From Mesorhizobium muleiense (lineage in GTDB: Bacteria > Pseudomonadota > Alphaproteobacteria > Rhizobiales > Rhizobiaceae), in the NCBI RefSeq assembly GCF_900099905.1, contig NZ_FNEE01000009.1, positions 62,001 to 126,000 of the forward strand: a DNA stretch of 64,000 bases, read 5' to 3'. The notes beneath the pieces are model-generated. The model was not told the DNA's origin. It made no database searches and worked only from the letters and a program-made list of their open reading frames with translations. Both the position numbers and the translations under genes were made by a program. Shown here piece after piece: positions 9,165 to 20,219 of this stretch. How positions within the stretch are numbered: the first letter of the stretch is position 1; every line of letters begins with the position of its first letter.

Positions 9165-9668
9165 TCACAGTCGCTCGCCTGGCACTTGGCTGGCTTGCTT
9201 CACCCAGGCGGCGAACTGGGCTTCGTCGAGCTGGTCCTCATAAATGTCGAGGTAGCGCACGTCCTTGTGCCTGGACTCGCCGGGAGGAACAGGACGCAGT
9301 GACGTGCCCCGGAAGAAGGTCACTTTGACGTAGCGGGTGAAGACATGAAACGACAGGAACCAGCCCTGGCCTTCGATGCCGTAAAACGGCGAGTTCCATT
9401 TGACGGCCTTGTGCACGCCGGGGACGGTGCGCACGATGATTGCGTCGAGGCGGCGCCCGACATCGCTTTTCCAGCCCGGCATGGCCGCGATGTAGGCCTG
9501 CACCGGGGCGTCACCTTCGGCCTTGGCGATCTGGGGGTTGCCGCCTGCGAGGAGTGCCGGCTTCGCCTCCTTGCCGGACTGCGGCTTCGGCGTCGCCTTG
9601 CGCGGTTTGGTTGCCGCGCCCCGCTCGGCGGCGGCCTTCGCCGACTTCTCGGACCTGTGGTCGGCCAT
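9165..9668 (-). CDS. DUF1801 domain-containing protein with Lys/Ala-rich N-terminus
   Basis: 167 aa. The first 45 residues are Lys/Ala/Pro-rich and likely disordered. The rest is a DUF1801 domain: VQAYIAAMPGWKSDVGRRLD, AVKWNSPFYGIEGQGWFLSF, KVTFFRGTSL and DIYEDQLDEAQFAAWVKQA. The ATG at 9668 is preferred to an upstream one 39 bp away. It is a different subtype from the DUF1801 protein at 7627-8091. Function unknown. Confidence 0.85.
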   Translation of the reverse strand: MADHRSEKSAKAAAERGAATKPRKATPKPQSGKEAKPALLAGGNPQIAKAEGDAPVQAYIAAMPGWKSDVGRRLDAIIVRTVPGVHKAVKWNSPFYGIEGQGWFLSFHVFTRYVKVTFFRGTSLRPVPPGESRHKDVRYLDIYEDQLDEAQFAAWVKQASQVPGERL

Positions 9669-9777
9669 TGTGTTCACTCCAAAGTAGGTGGACCCAATCG
9701 ATGACATTTGATTTTAGAAAGCCGCCCCTGAAGATCAACTTCAGAATCCGAGGGCGGCAGCGGAGCGATCGTACGTC

Positions 9778-10335
9778 ATGGTTGAACTCGTCAAACCGGC
9801 GCTTGAACATCTGCCGTCGTACAAGGCCGCCCTTGAGCGCGGCTGGTCGCCGGACAATGTGCGGCTGATGGAGGCGACGCGCGAGCAGCTTGCGGCCATC
9901 GAAAAGAATCCAACGGCCTTCCTCGCCGATCTCGACGACCCCGATGCCAAGGGTGGTCCGGTCACCTTGCCTGATGGGACGAAAGTGCCGCGCCTGCCGG
10001 GATTCCGGCGCTGGATCTGGGACGGCGAAGTCGCCGGCTCGATCGGCCTTCGCTGGCAGCGCGGCACCGCCGAGCTGCCGCCACATGTGCTCGGCCACAT
10101 CGGCTATGCCGTAGTGCCATGGAAGCGGCGGCGCGGCCATGCGACAGAGGCAGTGAGGCTGATGCTCGGCGAGGCGAGGGCGCTCGGCCTGCCCTTCGTC
10201 GAGATCACCGCCAAGCCGGGTAATCTCGCCTCGCAGAAGGTGGTCCTGGCCAATGGCGGACGGCTCGTCGGGCGATTCTTCGAGGACGCTGCCTATGGCG
10301 GCGCCGAAAGCCTGCGCTATCGCATCGACCTGTAG
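9778..10335 (+). CDS. GNAT-family N-acetyltransferase
   Basis: 185-aa acetyltransferase of the GCN5 superfamily. The acetyl-CoA binding region is HIGYAVVPWKRRRGHATEAVRLML (about residues 108-131), containing the R/Q-x-x-G-x-A signature as RRRGHA; EITAKPGNLASQKVVLANGG is the typical C-terminal strand-helix. The N-terminal WDGEVAGSIGLRW strand fits the fold. It probably acetylates a small molecule or a protein N-terminus; substrate unknown. The ATG is the first base group after a stop-rich leader. Confidence 0.88.
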   Translation: MVELVKPALEHLPSYKAALERGWSPDNVRLMEATREQLAAIEKNPTAFLADLDDPDAKGGPVTLPDGTKVPRLPGFRRWIWDGEVAGSIGLRWQRGTAELPPHVLGHIGYAVVPWKRRRGHATEAVRLMLGEARALGLPFVEITAKPGNLASQKVVLANGGRLVGRFFEDAAYGGAESLRYRIDL

Positions 10336-10345
10336 CGCCTGCCGA

Positions 10346-11527
10346 CTATTCGGCAGCGGCCGGCAGCGGCGGCATCGTGTTTCGGCGCCACTCCCAGATG
10401 TGCGAGGCGAGCGCGACCGCCACGGCGAGCAGCATGGCCATGGCGCCAACCACCGGCAGGCTGCGATAGCCATAACCGGCATTGAGCATGGCGGCGCCGA
10501 GCGAGGCGGCCAGCGCGATGCCGACATTGAAGCCGGCCGGGATAAGCGATGAGGCGAGATTGGAGGCGTCCGCCGTCCAGGTCAGGATACGGGTCTGGAT
10601 CGGGGTGCCGATGGCAAAGCTGAGACCACCCCAGATAGTGATCGCAACGACCATCGGCACCGGGTACGGGCTGGCGGCGTAAATGACGGCAAGTGTCACC
10701 GCCTGCATGAAAAGCATGGTGATGAGCGACGGCATCAGTTTCCAGTCGGCGAGCCGCCCGCCAAGAAAGACGCCGATCGTCGCGCCGACACCGTTGAGCA
10801 GCAGCACCCAGGGCACCAGGCCCTCGCCGAGGCCGGTGACTTCAAGCAGCGTCGGCGTGATGTAGGTGAACAGGCCGAACTGGCCGATCATCAGCATCAG
10901 CATGAGGATTAGCGACGTCCAAACCTGCTGGCGTGCGAGCACGCGGACCTCGCTGCCGAAACTGACGCGACGGCGCGACGATCCCGTCCGGCGCGGCAGG
11001 AGGGCGGCCATGGCGGCGATGGAAACCACACCAAGCGCGCACATCACCCAGAACGTCGCGCGCCACCCCCAAATATTGCCGATCGCCGTGCCGGCCGGCA
11101 CGCCGATGACATTGGAGACCGTGAGGCCCGACAGGATGAGCGCCACGGCCATTCCACGCTGATCCTGGCGGACCAGGCCGACCGCAACCACCATCGCGAC
11201 GCCGAAATAGGCGCCGTGCGCCACGGCCACTGCCATCCGCAACAGCAACATGGAGGCGAAGTCGGGCGCAAGGGCGCAGGCGGCCTGGCCGATGGCGAAG
11301 GCTGCGGCAAGGCCAAGCAGCAACGCCTTGCGGGAGATTGTCTTGGTAGCGAGCGTCAACAGCGGTCCGCCGATCGCGATGCCGCCGGCGTAGCCGGAGA
11401 CGAGATAGCCGGCCGTCGGGATGGAGACGCCAAGGCCGTCCGCCACCTGCGGCAGCACGCCGGCGATGACGAACTCGGTGGTGCCGAATGCGAACGCAGC
11501 GATGAACAGGGCGATGAGGGGAAGCAT
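10346..11527 (-). CDS. MFS transporter, DHA1 family (CmlA/AraJ-like exporter)
   Basis: 393-aa, 12-TM permease. The N-terminus ALFIAAFAFGTTEFVIAGVLP is diagnostic for the DHA1 subgroup that includes sugar efflux (AraJ, SotB) and chloramphenicol exporters. The proline/glycine-rich TM5 motif C appears as GLTVSNVIGVPAGTAIGN. The start at 11527 places this hydrophobic N-terminus first; an upstream ATG adds 20 residues without similarity. It is convergent with the acetyltransferase. Substrate not predictable. Confidence 0.88.
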   Translation of the reverse strand: MLPLIALFIAAFAFGTTEFVIAGVLPQVADGLGVSIPTAGYLVSGYAGGIAIGGPLLTLATKTISRKALLLGLAAAFAIGQAACALAPDFASMLLLRMAVAVAHGAYFGVAMVVAVGLVRQDQRGMAVALILSGLTVSNVIGVPAGTAIGNIWGWRATFWVMCALGVVSIAAMAALLPRRTGSSRRRVSFGSEVRVLARQQVWTSLILMLMLMIGQFGLFTYITPTLLEVTGLGEGLVPWVLLLNGVGATIGVFLGGRLADWKLMPSLITMLFMQAVTLAVIYAASPYPVPMVVAITIWGGLSFAIGTPIQTRILTWTADASNLASSLIPAGFNVGIALAASLGAAMLNAGYGYRSLPVVGAMAMLLAVAVALASHIWEWRRNTMPPLPAAAE

Positions 11528-11652
11528 GGCGCGGGAAGGCTGTCCTTGAATGAGATGGCTCAAATCACGGACGAGAGCGGCGGGCAATCCAGAAATTCTC
11601 GACGCCGCTTTAGGTTTTCTTTATCAGTTCAGCCTGGCTCCGGCCGCACAGG

Positions 11653-11865
11653 CTAGACGGCCGTCGTCTTCCTTCCGTAGGGGATTTTCAGCCACGCTCG
11701 CTCGTGAAAATAGTAGAGCAGCGATTTGGTGATGACCTCGGTCACACCGATGGCCGCAGCGAGCTTGATGCTGCCTGTCACGATGAGCGAAATGATTATC
11801 GTGTCTACCGTACCGGTGACGCGCCAGGAAAGCGCCTTGGCGAAACTGCGCGAATGGGTATCCAT
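11653..11865 (-). CDS. DUF2061 family small membrane protein
   Basis: 70-aa protein covering the whole DUF2061 domain: SFAKALSWRVTGTVDTIIIS, a hydrophobic middle (about residues 20-45) and the terminal KSLLYYFHERAWLKIPYG motif. The family consists of small inner-membrane proteins of unknown role, sometimes fused to or encoded with adenylylsulfate kinase in other organisms. It stands alone here. Confidence 0.88.
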   Translation of the reverse strand: MDTHSRSFAKALSWRVTGTVDTIIISLIVTGSIKLAAAIGVTEVITKSLLYYFHERAWLKIPYGRKTTAV

Positions 11866-11896
11866 CGACTTTCCTCCCGGCGGATTTGACCGATCC

Positions 11897-12000
11897 TTAG
11901 AGCGCCTTGCATTCTGGTGGAACCAAAGCCGCGCTCCAGGTCTTTGCTTGACGCATGTTGTCCGACGCCAAGCGAAGACGGTTGGCTGAAAAATGCTCTA
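11897..12000. repeat. Intergenic region bounded by TTAGAGCG / GCTCTA half-sites
   Basis: The stretch starts with TTAGAGCG (11897-11904) and ends with TGCTCTA (11994-12000), the same half-sites that bound clear palindromes at 26252-26292, 33883-33926 and 62086-62138. The inside does not form one simple hairpin, so membership of the same repeat family is tentative. Confidence 0.35.
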
Positions 12001-12074
12001 GCCGACAGACGGGAGGGTTAGCAAAGACTAATTTTCGCGCGCCGGCTCCAGGCAATTCCCGCGCTGGGCCCAAT

Positions 12075-13739
12075 CTATCCGGCCTTCAGCCGCGAGCCGG
12101 TGAGCAGGCCGCGTTCCTCGAGCACCGGGTAGGCCATCGAGGCAAGCAGCGAATTGATCTGCTTCAGGTCGCGGATAGTGTCGAGATGGATGGAACTGGT
12201 CTCGACGCTCTTGGCGGTGCCGTCGCGCAGCCGCACGAAATGGCTGGCGCTGGTCTCCTTCTCGCGGTCGCGCAGCCGATCCTTTTCCAGCACCAGCTGG
12301 CGGGCGGTCTCCGGATCGCGCGAAACCAGCACGTTGAAGGCAAGCCGCGCGTTGGCGAGCACCGAGGCGTGGAAGGCGCTAAGCTCGCGCCAACCCTCGG
12401 GCGTGAACTCCAGCCCGCGCTCGAGCTTCTTCCTGACATGCACCAGCATGTTGCGCACGATGATGTCGCCGACCTGTTCGAGCTTGACGCAGGCGCCGAT
12501 CAACTCCTGGCAACGCAGCGCCTCGTCCTCGCTCAGCGGGTTCCTGGTGACCTTGGCCAGATAGAGCTTTATCGACGCATGTTTCTTGTCGACGCGGTCG
12601 TCGAGCGCGGCCAGCGCCTTGATCTTGTCGGCGTCGGCGCTTTCATAGAGCTCGATGATGCGCTTCAGCATGATCTCGACCGTCTCGCAGACCCGCACCA
12701 CCTCACGGGTGGCGTTGGCCAGCGCCTGGCTCGGCACATCGAGGGCGCTGTCGTTGAGCGCGGACAACTCGACGACGTCGAGCGCTTCTGCCGGCGCCGG
12801 TTTGGTGCCGAGCGCCACGATCTTTTCCGAAACGCGGTAGACGAGGCCGGCCAATGGCAGGCCGGCAACCAGGATCAGGATGTTGAAGAGGATATGGGCG
12901 TTGACGATCTGGTCGGGCACGGTGGCGCCGAGAAAGGCGACCGACGGTTTCAACCACAGGAACAGGATCAGCATGGCCAACGAGCCCATGCCGCGCATCA
13001 GGAGATTGCCGATCGGTACGACACGCACGCCCGGCTCCGCATTGCGGGTGAGCAGCGGCGCGATGATCGACGAACCCAGATTGACGCCGAGCACCAGCAC
13101 GATGCCGAGTTCGGGCGGGATGAAGCCGCGGCCGGCGAGCGTCACCATCAAAAGGACCGCGGCGATCGAGGAATGGAACAGCCAGGTGACCAGCGCCGCC
13201 AGCAGATAGGCGGTGACCGGATCGCTGGAGAAGTAATCGACGACGACCGGCATCAGCGTGCTCTGGCGCAGTGGCTCCGAGGCCTGGCCGATCATTTCCA
13301 GCGACAACACCAGCAGGCCGATGCCGACCAGGATGCGGCCGAACTGGCGCCAGTCGCGCCGCTCGGTGGCCATGAACATGACGGTGCCGGCGACGAGACA
13401 GACCGGCACCAGCAGCGACAGGTCGAAGGTGAGCAGCTTGACCACCAGCGCCGAGCCGATCTCGGCGCCGCGCACGGCAAGCTGGCCCGATATACCGCTG
13501 ACGATGCCGGCGCCGGCGAAGGACCCGACCAGCAAGGTGACGGCGGTGGAGCTTTGCAGGGCGATCGCCAGCCCGCAGCCGGCCAGAACCGCCATGAAAG
13601 GATTGCGCATGGTGGCGCGCAGCTTGTGGCGCAGCACATCGCCATAGGCGCGCTCGACACCTGTCTTCACCAGGCGGGTGGCAAACAGCATCAGCGCCAC
13701 CGCGCCGGCAAGATGCAGCAAAACGACCGAACCGCTCAT
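12075..13739 (-). CDS. Na/Pi cotransporter family protein with PhoU-like C-terminal domain
   Basis: 554 aa. The N-terminal 310 residues hold two inverted Na_Pi_cotrans repeats. Their signature loops are visible as ALQSSTAVTLLVGSF (about 58-72) and LFHSSIAAVLLMVTL (about 184-198), the QSS motifs of the NaPi-II fold. The C-terminal 200 residues are charged and helical (for example LIGACVKLEQVGDIIVRNM), matching the PhoU-like domain of YjbB-type proteins. It sits in the inner membrane and is expected to export or import phosphate with sodium. The ATG at 13739 is chosen because it starts directly at the first TM segment. Confidence 0.92.
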   Translation of the reverse strand: MSGSVVLLHLAGAVALMLFATRLVKTGVERAYGDVLRHKLRATMRNPFMAVLAGCGLAIALQSSTAVTLLVGSFAGAGIVSGISGQLAVRGAEIGSALVVKLLTFDLSLLVPVCLVAGTVMFMATERRDWRQFGRILVGIGLLVLSLEMIGQASEPLRQSTLMPVVVDYFSSDPVTAYLLAALVTWLFHSSIAAVLLMVTLAGRGFIPPELGIVLVLGVNLGSSIIAPLLTRNAEPGVRVVPIGNLLMRGMGSLAMLILFLWLKPSVAFLGATVPDQIVNAHILFNILILVAGLPLAGLVYRVSEKIVALGTKPAPAEALDVVELSALNDSALDVPSQALANATREVVRVCETVEIMLKRIIELYESADADKIKALAALDDRVDKKHASIKLYLAKVTRNPLSEDEALRCQELIGACVKLEQVGDIIVRNMLVHVRKKLERGLEFTPEGWRELSAFHASVLANARLAFNVLVSRDPETARQLVLEKDRLRDREKETSASHFVRLRDGTAKSVETSSIHLDTIRDLKQINSLLASMAYPVLEERGLLTGSRLKAG

Positions 13740-14125
13740 GTCAGGCTCGCATTCCGATAGCCACCAGCAATATGGGAGCCGTGACGGCAAAGAGGCAAAA
13801 GAGGGGGCGAATCAAGGACATTGCAAAGGTCGATACTACTCCGATTACTTTTAGCCGGATAATAAATTTTGCCCAATTCGGCCGGCTGTTGCGCGACAGG
13901 GCGTGTCGGAAATGGATGGATCGCAAAATGGTTGCATCGCCGGCCGGCTTCTTGATGGTCGCGCGGTCAAGTGCCGACGACCGCTTCAGATCAGGTTTGA
14001 GCCGAGTGTTGAATTAGCTATCATAAATATTTGAAATCATTACTAAAATGTAATCCGTGTGTTCAGTTTCGGTTCATTTTTCGGGCTCTATTGCTTGGGC
14101 ATCGACAACCAAGGAGTACCCCGTC

Positions 14126-14491
14126 ATGAAACGTATCATTCTTTCCGCAATCGCCGTCTCCATGCTGGCTGCGACGTCCCTGCAGGGCCAGGCAGCGCCG
14201 CTGAACGCGCCGAATGCACCGCAGTCGACCTACAGCCAGGTCGACTGGAAGAAGCCGGACAGGCACGTCAAGACGCGCGTCGTGGTGAAGAAGAAAGTCG
14301 TCGTCAAGAGGAACCATTGGCGCAACGGCCAGAGATATTCGAGTTGGAGGCGCCACCAGCCGGTCCGCGACTATCGCCACTATGGCCTGCGTCGTCCGGG
14401 CCGTGGCCAGGAATGGATCCGCGTCGGCAACGACTATCTCTTGGTCAGCGTCGTCTCCGGCATCATCTTCGGCGCGATTGCCGCGCACTGA
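14126..14491 (+). CDS. RcnB-like periplasmic protein
   Basis: 121 aa. An N-terminal Sec signal peptide (MKRIILSAIAVSMLAATSLQ, then GQA-AP cleavage) is clear. The mature part is Lys/Arg-rich (RVVVKKKVVVKR) and ends with RHYGLRRPGRGQEWIRVGND followed by a hydrophobic VVSGIIFGAIA, the pattern of the RcnB family (PF11776), which in E. coli modulates nickel/cobalt homeostasis from the periplasm. In rhizobia such proteins are numerous and their function is not known. The ATG at 14126 follows AAGGAGT. A strong terminator follows at 14529. Confidence 0.8.
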   Translation: MKRIILSAIAVSMLAATSLQGQAAPLNAPNAPQSTYSQVDWKKPDRHVKTRVVVKKKVVVKRNHWRNGQRYSSWRRHQPVRDYRHYGLRRPGRGQEWIRVGNDYLLVSVVSGIIFGAIAAH

Positions 14492-14528
14492 CCGTCAAAC
14501 GTCGACCGGCGCAATGCCGGACAGGAAG

Positions 14529-14559
14529 GAAGGCGGCTTGCAACGGCCGCCTTCTTTTT
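14529..14559 (+). terminator. Rho-independent terminator after the RcnB-like gene
   Basis: Nine-bp stem GAAGGCGGC (14529-14537) pairing with GCCGCCTTC (14546-14554), 8-nt loop, followed by five T (14555-14559). It lies 38 bp after the stop codon and before dnaG. Confidence 0.85.
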
Positions 14560-14644
14560 GCCCTGTGAAAACCGGGTATGGTTCGCATTAGGAGTCGTCG
14601 GGTTTCGCCGGCGTGATTATATGGACGCAAACGAGCCGTTTCCG

Positions 14645-16621
14645 ATGCGCTTTCCACCTGCCTTCCTCGACGAGATACGCGACCGCGTGCCGATTTCCTC
14701 GGTGGTCGGCCAGCGCGTGGCGTGGGACAGGAAGAAGACCAACGCGCCGCGCGGCGACTATTGGGCGTGCTGTCCCTTCCATGGCGAGAAGAGCCCGTCC
14801 TTTCACTGCGAGGACAAGAAGGGACGCTATCATTGCTTCGGCTGCTCGGTTTCGGGCGACCACTTCAAATTCCTCACCGAACTCGACGGAATGAGCTTTC
14901 CCGAAGCGGTCGAGAAGATCGCCGACATGGCCGGGGTGCCGATGCCGTTGCGCGATGCCCAGGAGGAACGGCGCGAAAAGGAACGCGCCAGCCTGACCGA
15001 AGTCATGGAAATGGCGACCGCCTTCTTCCAGGAGCGGCTGCAGGGACCGGAAGGCGCAAAAGCCCGCGCCTATCTGCGCGACCGCGGGCTGACGCCGGCG
15101 ACGCAGCAGTCGTTCCGGCTCGGCTATGCGCCCGACAGTCGCAATGCGCTGAAGGAGCATCTTGCCGCCAAGGGCGTGCCCAAGGCCGATATCGAGGCAT
15201 GCGGGCTGGTGCGCCATGGCGACGACGTTCCGGTTTCCTACGATTGGTTCCGCGACCGCATCATGTTCCCGATCCCGGACTCCAGAGGCAAGATAATCGC
15301 CTTTGGCGGGCGGGCGCTGGCAGCCGATGCGCTCGCCAAATACATGAATTCGCCCGACACCGAACTCTTCCACAAGGGCAACGTGCTCTACAATTTCGCC
15401 CGAGCGCGCCAAGCGCTGGGAAAGGGGGCGCTGGCCAAGGGCGGCACGGTGATTGCCGTCGAGGGCTATATGGACGTGATCGCGCTGGCGCAGGCCGGTT
15501 TCGAAAATGTCGTGGCGCCGCTCGGCACCGCGCTGACCGAAAACCAGCTTGAACTGCTGTGGCGTATGGCCGGCGAGCCGGTGCTGTGCTTCGATGGCGA
15601 CCAGGCCGGACTGAAGGCGGCATGGCGCGCCGCCGACATGGCGCTGCCGGCGGTCCAGGCAGGCCGCTCGGTGCGTTTTGCGCTTCTGCCCGAAGGCAAG
15701 GACCCCGACGATCTGGTCAAGGCCGAAGGGCCGGACGCGTTTGGCGCCGTGCTTTCCGAGGCGCGGCCGCTCGCCGACCTTTTGTGGATGCGCGAAACGG
15801 CCGGCGGCATCTTCGACACGCCGGAACGACGGGCGGAACTGGAAAAAACGCTGCGCGAACTGACCAGCCGCATCCGCGACGAGAGCTTGCGCTATCACTA
15901 CCAACAGGAAATGCGCGAGCGAGTGCTAAGCTTTTTCGGCGCCCAGCGCGGCGCGCGCCAAACCTATCAAGGGGGGCGCCAAGATGGGCGGTCCGGCGGG
16001 CGCTTTCAGGGCAAGGGCTCAGCTGCTGGCGGACAGTTCGCACGCGGCGGCAATGCCGGTGGACGCACCGCGATCACCGAAAGCCTTGGCCGCTCGGCGC
16101 TGGTCAAGCGCGGCAGCGAGGGGATGTCGGTGCGCGAGGCGACGATCATCGCGGCCCTAGTCAATCATCCGGCGCTGATCGACGAGAATTTCGCACATGT
16201 CGAGTTCCTCGACCTCGCCAACACCGATCTGAAGCGATTGCACGCGGCCATCCTCGATGCGATGGCGCATGACATGGCCAACGACCGCAACGCGGTGATC
16301 GCGACGATCGAACGTGCCGGCTGCGGCGAGATCTGGGCGCGCGTGGTGGCGCTGATCAAACGGGCGCGGCAATGGCCGGCGCTGGAAACAGCCGGACTTG
16401 ACGATGCCCGCGACGCCTTCAGCCAGGCGCTCCACTTGCAGCGCAGCGCGCGCACATTACATAAGGAACTGAAACAGGCAGAAGCGGCGCTCGCCAGCGA
16501 TCCCACCGACGAAAATTACCGGCATCTCGTCGAGATCCAGGCGCAATTTCGTGATGTGCAGGCAACGGAGGCGCTGATCGAAGGGTTCGGCGTGTCTTCG
16601 GGCAGGGCCGGGCGGGTGTAG
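14645..16621 (+). CDS. dnaG: DNA primase
   Basis: 658-aa primase that makes RNA primers at the replication fork and docks on DnaB. The N-terminal CHC2 zinc ribbon is visible as CCPFHGEKSPSFHCED ... YHCFGC (about residues 39-64). The TOPRIM catalytic core shows VEGYMDVIALAQAGF (Glu of the active site) and the FDGDQAG motif. The C-terminal DnaB-interacting helices follow a Gly/Arg-rich linker (about residues 435-475). Rhizobial DnaG proteins begin MRFPPAFLDEIRDRVPIS, so 14645 is preferred; an in-frame ATG at 14621 would add eight residues. rpoD follows, the common alphaproteobacterial dnaG-rpoD order. Confidence 0.96.
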   Translation: MRFPPAFLDEIRDRVPISSVVGQRVAWDRKKTNAPRGDYWACCPFHGEKSPSFHCEDKKGRYHCFGCSVSGDHFKFLTELDGMSFPEAVEKIADMAGVPMPLRDAQEERREKERASLTEVMEMATAFFQERLQGPEGAKARAYLRDRGLTPATQQSFRLGYAPDSRNALKEHLAAKGVPKADIEACGLVRHGDDVPVSYDWFRDRIMFPIPDSRGKIIAFGGRALAADALAKYMNSPDTELFHKGNVLYNFARARQALGKGALAKGGTVIAVEGYMDVIALAQAGFENVVAPLGTALTENQLELLWRMAGEPVLCFDGDQAGLKAAWRAADMALPAVQAGRSVRFALLPEGKDPDDLVKAEGPDAFGAVLSEARPLADLLWMRETAGGIFDTPERRAELEKTLRELTSRIRDESLRYHYQQEMRERVLSFFGAQRGARQTYQGGRQDGRSGGRFQGKGSAAGGQFARGGNAGGRTAITESLGRSALVKRGSEGMSVREATIIAALVNHPALIDENFAHVEFLDLANTDLKRLHAAILDAMAHDMANDRNAVIATIERAGCGEIWARVVALIKRARQWPALETAGLDDARDAFSQALHLQRSARTLHKELKQAEAALASDPTDENYRHLVEIQAQFRDVQATEALIEGFGVSSGRAGRV

Positions 16622-17005
16622 GTTGAAGCTTACGAAAGAGTGAAAGTGCAGACCGTGCTTGTGCGCCGAATCAGCCGCGGCGCGTTAAGTCGGGTAATTG
16701 ATTCGCTTTTTTCATGCGAATCATGCGAGAGGCGCTTGACCTTCTGGCAGAATGACGGAATCAGGACGATTCGAAACGTTAACCCGCGCCGGCGTCGACG
16801 GAAATGCAGCGATGTGAGGTACCGGTCACTGGACAGGCAGTCAGCCTGCCACAGATACCAGGGTTAATCTGGACTTAACGAGAGATGCAGTTACTGGCCC
16901 GGGGAAACGCGTTCTAGCGCGAGGGCATCTGATAAACCGGTACGGCAGCTTACGCGGCTTGATACTTATGCGGCTAGATACCTGGCCGCTTGGAGAAAAT
17001 AAAGA
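16622..17005 (+). promoter_or_regulatory. dnaG-rpoD intergenic region, presumed rpoD promoter region
   Basis: 384 bp with no convincing gene; a 75-codon open frame inside has no recognisable features. Because there is no terminator hairpin directly after dnaG, rpoD may be both cotranscribed and have its own promoters here. I could not assign a clear -35/-10 pair. An AT-rich leader ends with GGAGAAAATAAAG just before the rpoD start. Confidence 0.4.
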
Positions 17006-19027
<2,022 letters not shown>

Positions 19028-19051
19028 TGCCGGGCAACGAATAACAATTTA

Positions 19052-19074
19052 AAGGGCGCTGCGGCGCCCTTTTT
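19052..19074 (+). terminator. rpoD rho-independent terminator
   Basis: Eight-bp perfect stem AAGGGCGC (19052-19059) / GCGCCCTT (19064-19071) with TGCG loop and a run of T to 19074, located 25 bp after the rpoD stop codon. Confidence 0.88.
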
Positions 19075-19229
19075 CGTTCAGGGATTGTCTCGCCGGACGG
19101 TGCGGTTGTTCTTGCAGCATACCGGCTGTGGGAGGATAATCGGGTGTCGGATGCATTTTCTGGGCGACAAACCCGGATGCCCGCCCCGGCGGTGACGCCG
19201 CGCTCCGAGGCCTCCGGAGGGAGGTGTGC

Positions 19230-19523
19230 ATGACAACCTATATCGTGCTGATCAACTGGACCGAGCAGGGCGCCAGAAATGTGCGCGAGTCGCCGAAGCG
19301 GCTCGATGCCGCCAAGAAGCTGCTGGGAGACATGGGCGGCTCGTTCAAGGCTTTTTATCTCACCATGGGCGAATGCGATATGGTGGCGGTCGTCGAAGCG
19401 CCCGACGATGCGGTGCTCGCTCGTTTCTCGCTTATGCTGGCGACAGGCGGCAACGTGAGGACGCGGACGCTCAAGGCGTTCCCGGAATTGGCCTATCGCG
19501 AAATCGTCGCCTCGCTCGGCTGA
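19230..19523 (+). CDS. GYD domain-containing protein
   Basis: 97-aa protein made of one GYD domain (ferredoxin-like fold): TTYIVLINWTEQGARNVRES at the N-terminus, MGECDMVAVVEAPDDA in the middle, and TLKAFPELAYREIV at the end. Strong ribosome binding site GGAGGGAGG (19216-19224). GYD proteins are small, dimeric and of unknown biochemical role. Monocistronic. Confidence 0.9.
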   Translation: MTTYIVLINWTEQGARNVRESPKRLDAAKKLLGDMGGSFKAFYLTMGECDMVAVVEAPDDAVLARFSLMLATGGNVRTRTLKAFPELAYREIVASLG

Positions 19524-19704
19524 GGCGTGCGCGGCCATAGACCCGCGCAAGCTGCCGGACATCGGACGGTCAGGCGCCGCTCGACGGCGCCTGGCCAGCT
19601 TGGTGCGGAATGTGTCTGGTCCGAAGTGACTGGCCCGAAATGTTGCGGGGCGAAGGTGTTTCCCGGATAGTCAGCGCAGCACTTCCACGCGCGTATCGAG
19701 ACCC

Positions 19705-20084
19705 ATGCCCAAGCCTCTGCTGACCATCTGGTACAATACCCGTTGTCCGGTTTGCGATGCCGGCATCGTCAGGCAGAAGCGGCGCTGGTCGAGGCGATCA
19801 AGGCCGGGCGGATCGCGTTTCGCGACATCAATGCCGAACCGGCGGCGCTGGCCGGATACGGCGTGTCGCTGGACGACATCCGCCGCCGGCTGCATGCAAC
19901 CGATGCGGACGGCAAGCTGCTGGTCGGCGCCGCCGTCGCAATTGCCGTCTGGCTAAGAACGCCGGGCGAGGGCTGGCTGGCCGCGCTGTTCGGCAATCGC
20001 GCCGTGCTGCCGCTGACGCGCTATGCCTATAATCGCTTCGCCGATCTTCTCTATGCCTGGAACCGGCGCAAGGGCCGCTGGTAA
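19705..20084 (+). pseudogene. Thiol-disulfide oxidoreductase DCC family (DUF393), frameshifted
   Basis: The two halves of a DCC-family protein lie in different frames. The first frame (from ATG 19705) carries LLTIWYNTRCPVCDAGIV with the CxxC redox motif that defines the family. About 19765-19785 the homology jumps to another frame, which continues AALVEAIKAGRIAFRDINAE, then SLDDIRRRLHATDADGKLLVGAAV and the hydrophobic FADLLYAWNRR tail to the stop at 20084. Together they make a normal-length protein of about 125 aa. A one-base indel near 19775 explains it; either a real frameshift mutation or a sequencing error. Confidence 0.75.
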
Positions 20085-20136
20085 CCGGTATTAGCCAAGC
20101 TCGGTGACGAAATCAATCTGGTGGCACCGTTCTCAG

Positions 20137-20204
20137 ATACATCGTAAGATATATCTTGACTCAACGGCCTCATTCGCATAATTGAGATATATCGTAAGAC
20201 ATAA
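20137..20204 (+). promoter_or_regulatory. padR promoter with two operator copies
   Basis: Two near-identical 18-bp sites in the same orientation: ATACATCGTAAGATATAT (20137-20154) and ATATATCGTAAGACATAA (20187-20204), 50 bp apart. Between them a sigma-70-like promoter can be read: TTGACT (20156-20161) and CATAAT (20177-20182). The sites bracket the promoter of the PadR-family gene that starts 16 bp downstream, which suggests autoregulation by looping or cooperative binding. Confidence 0.7.
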
Positions 20205-20219
20205 CTCAAGGAGCAGACA

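Noticed and set aside
11955..13760. A 601-codon plus-strand open frame over the Na/Pi cotransporter
   Set aside because: Its product is His/Gln/Arg-rich with no family features, and is the antisense shadow of a well-supported transporter gene.
16640..16867. 75-aa open frame between dnaG and rpoD
   Set aside because: Composition is not protein-like for this genome and it fills a region expected to hold rpoD promoters.
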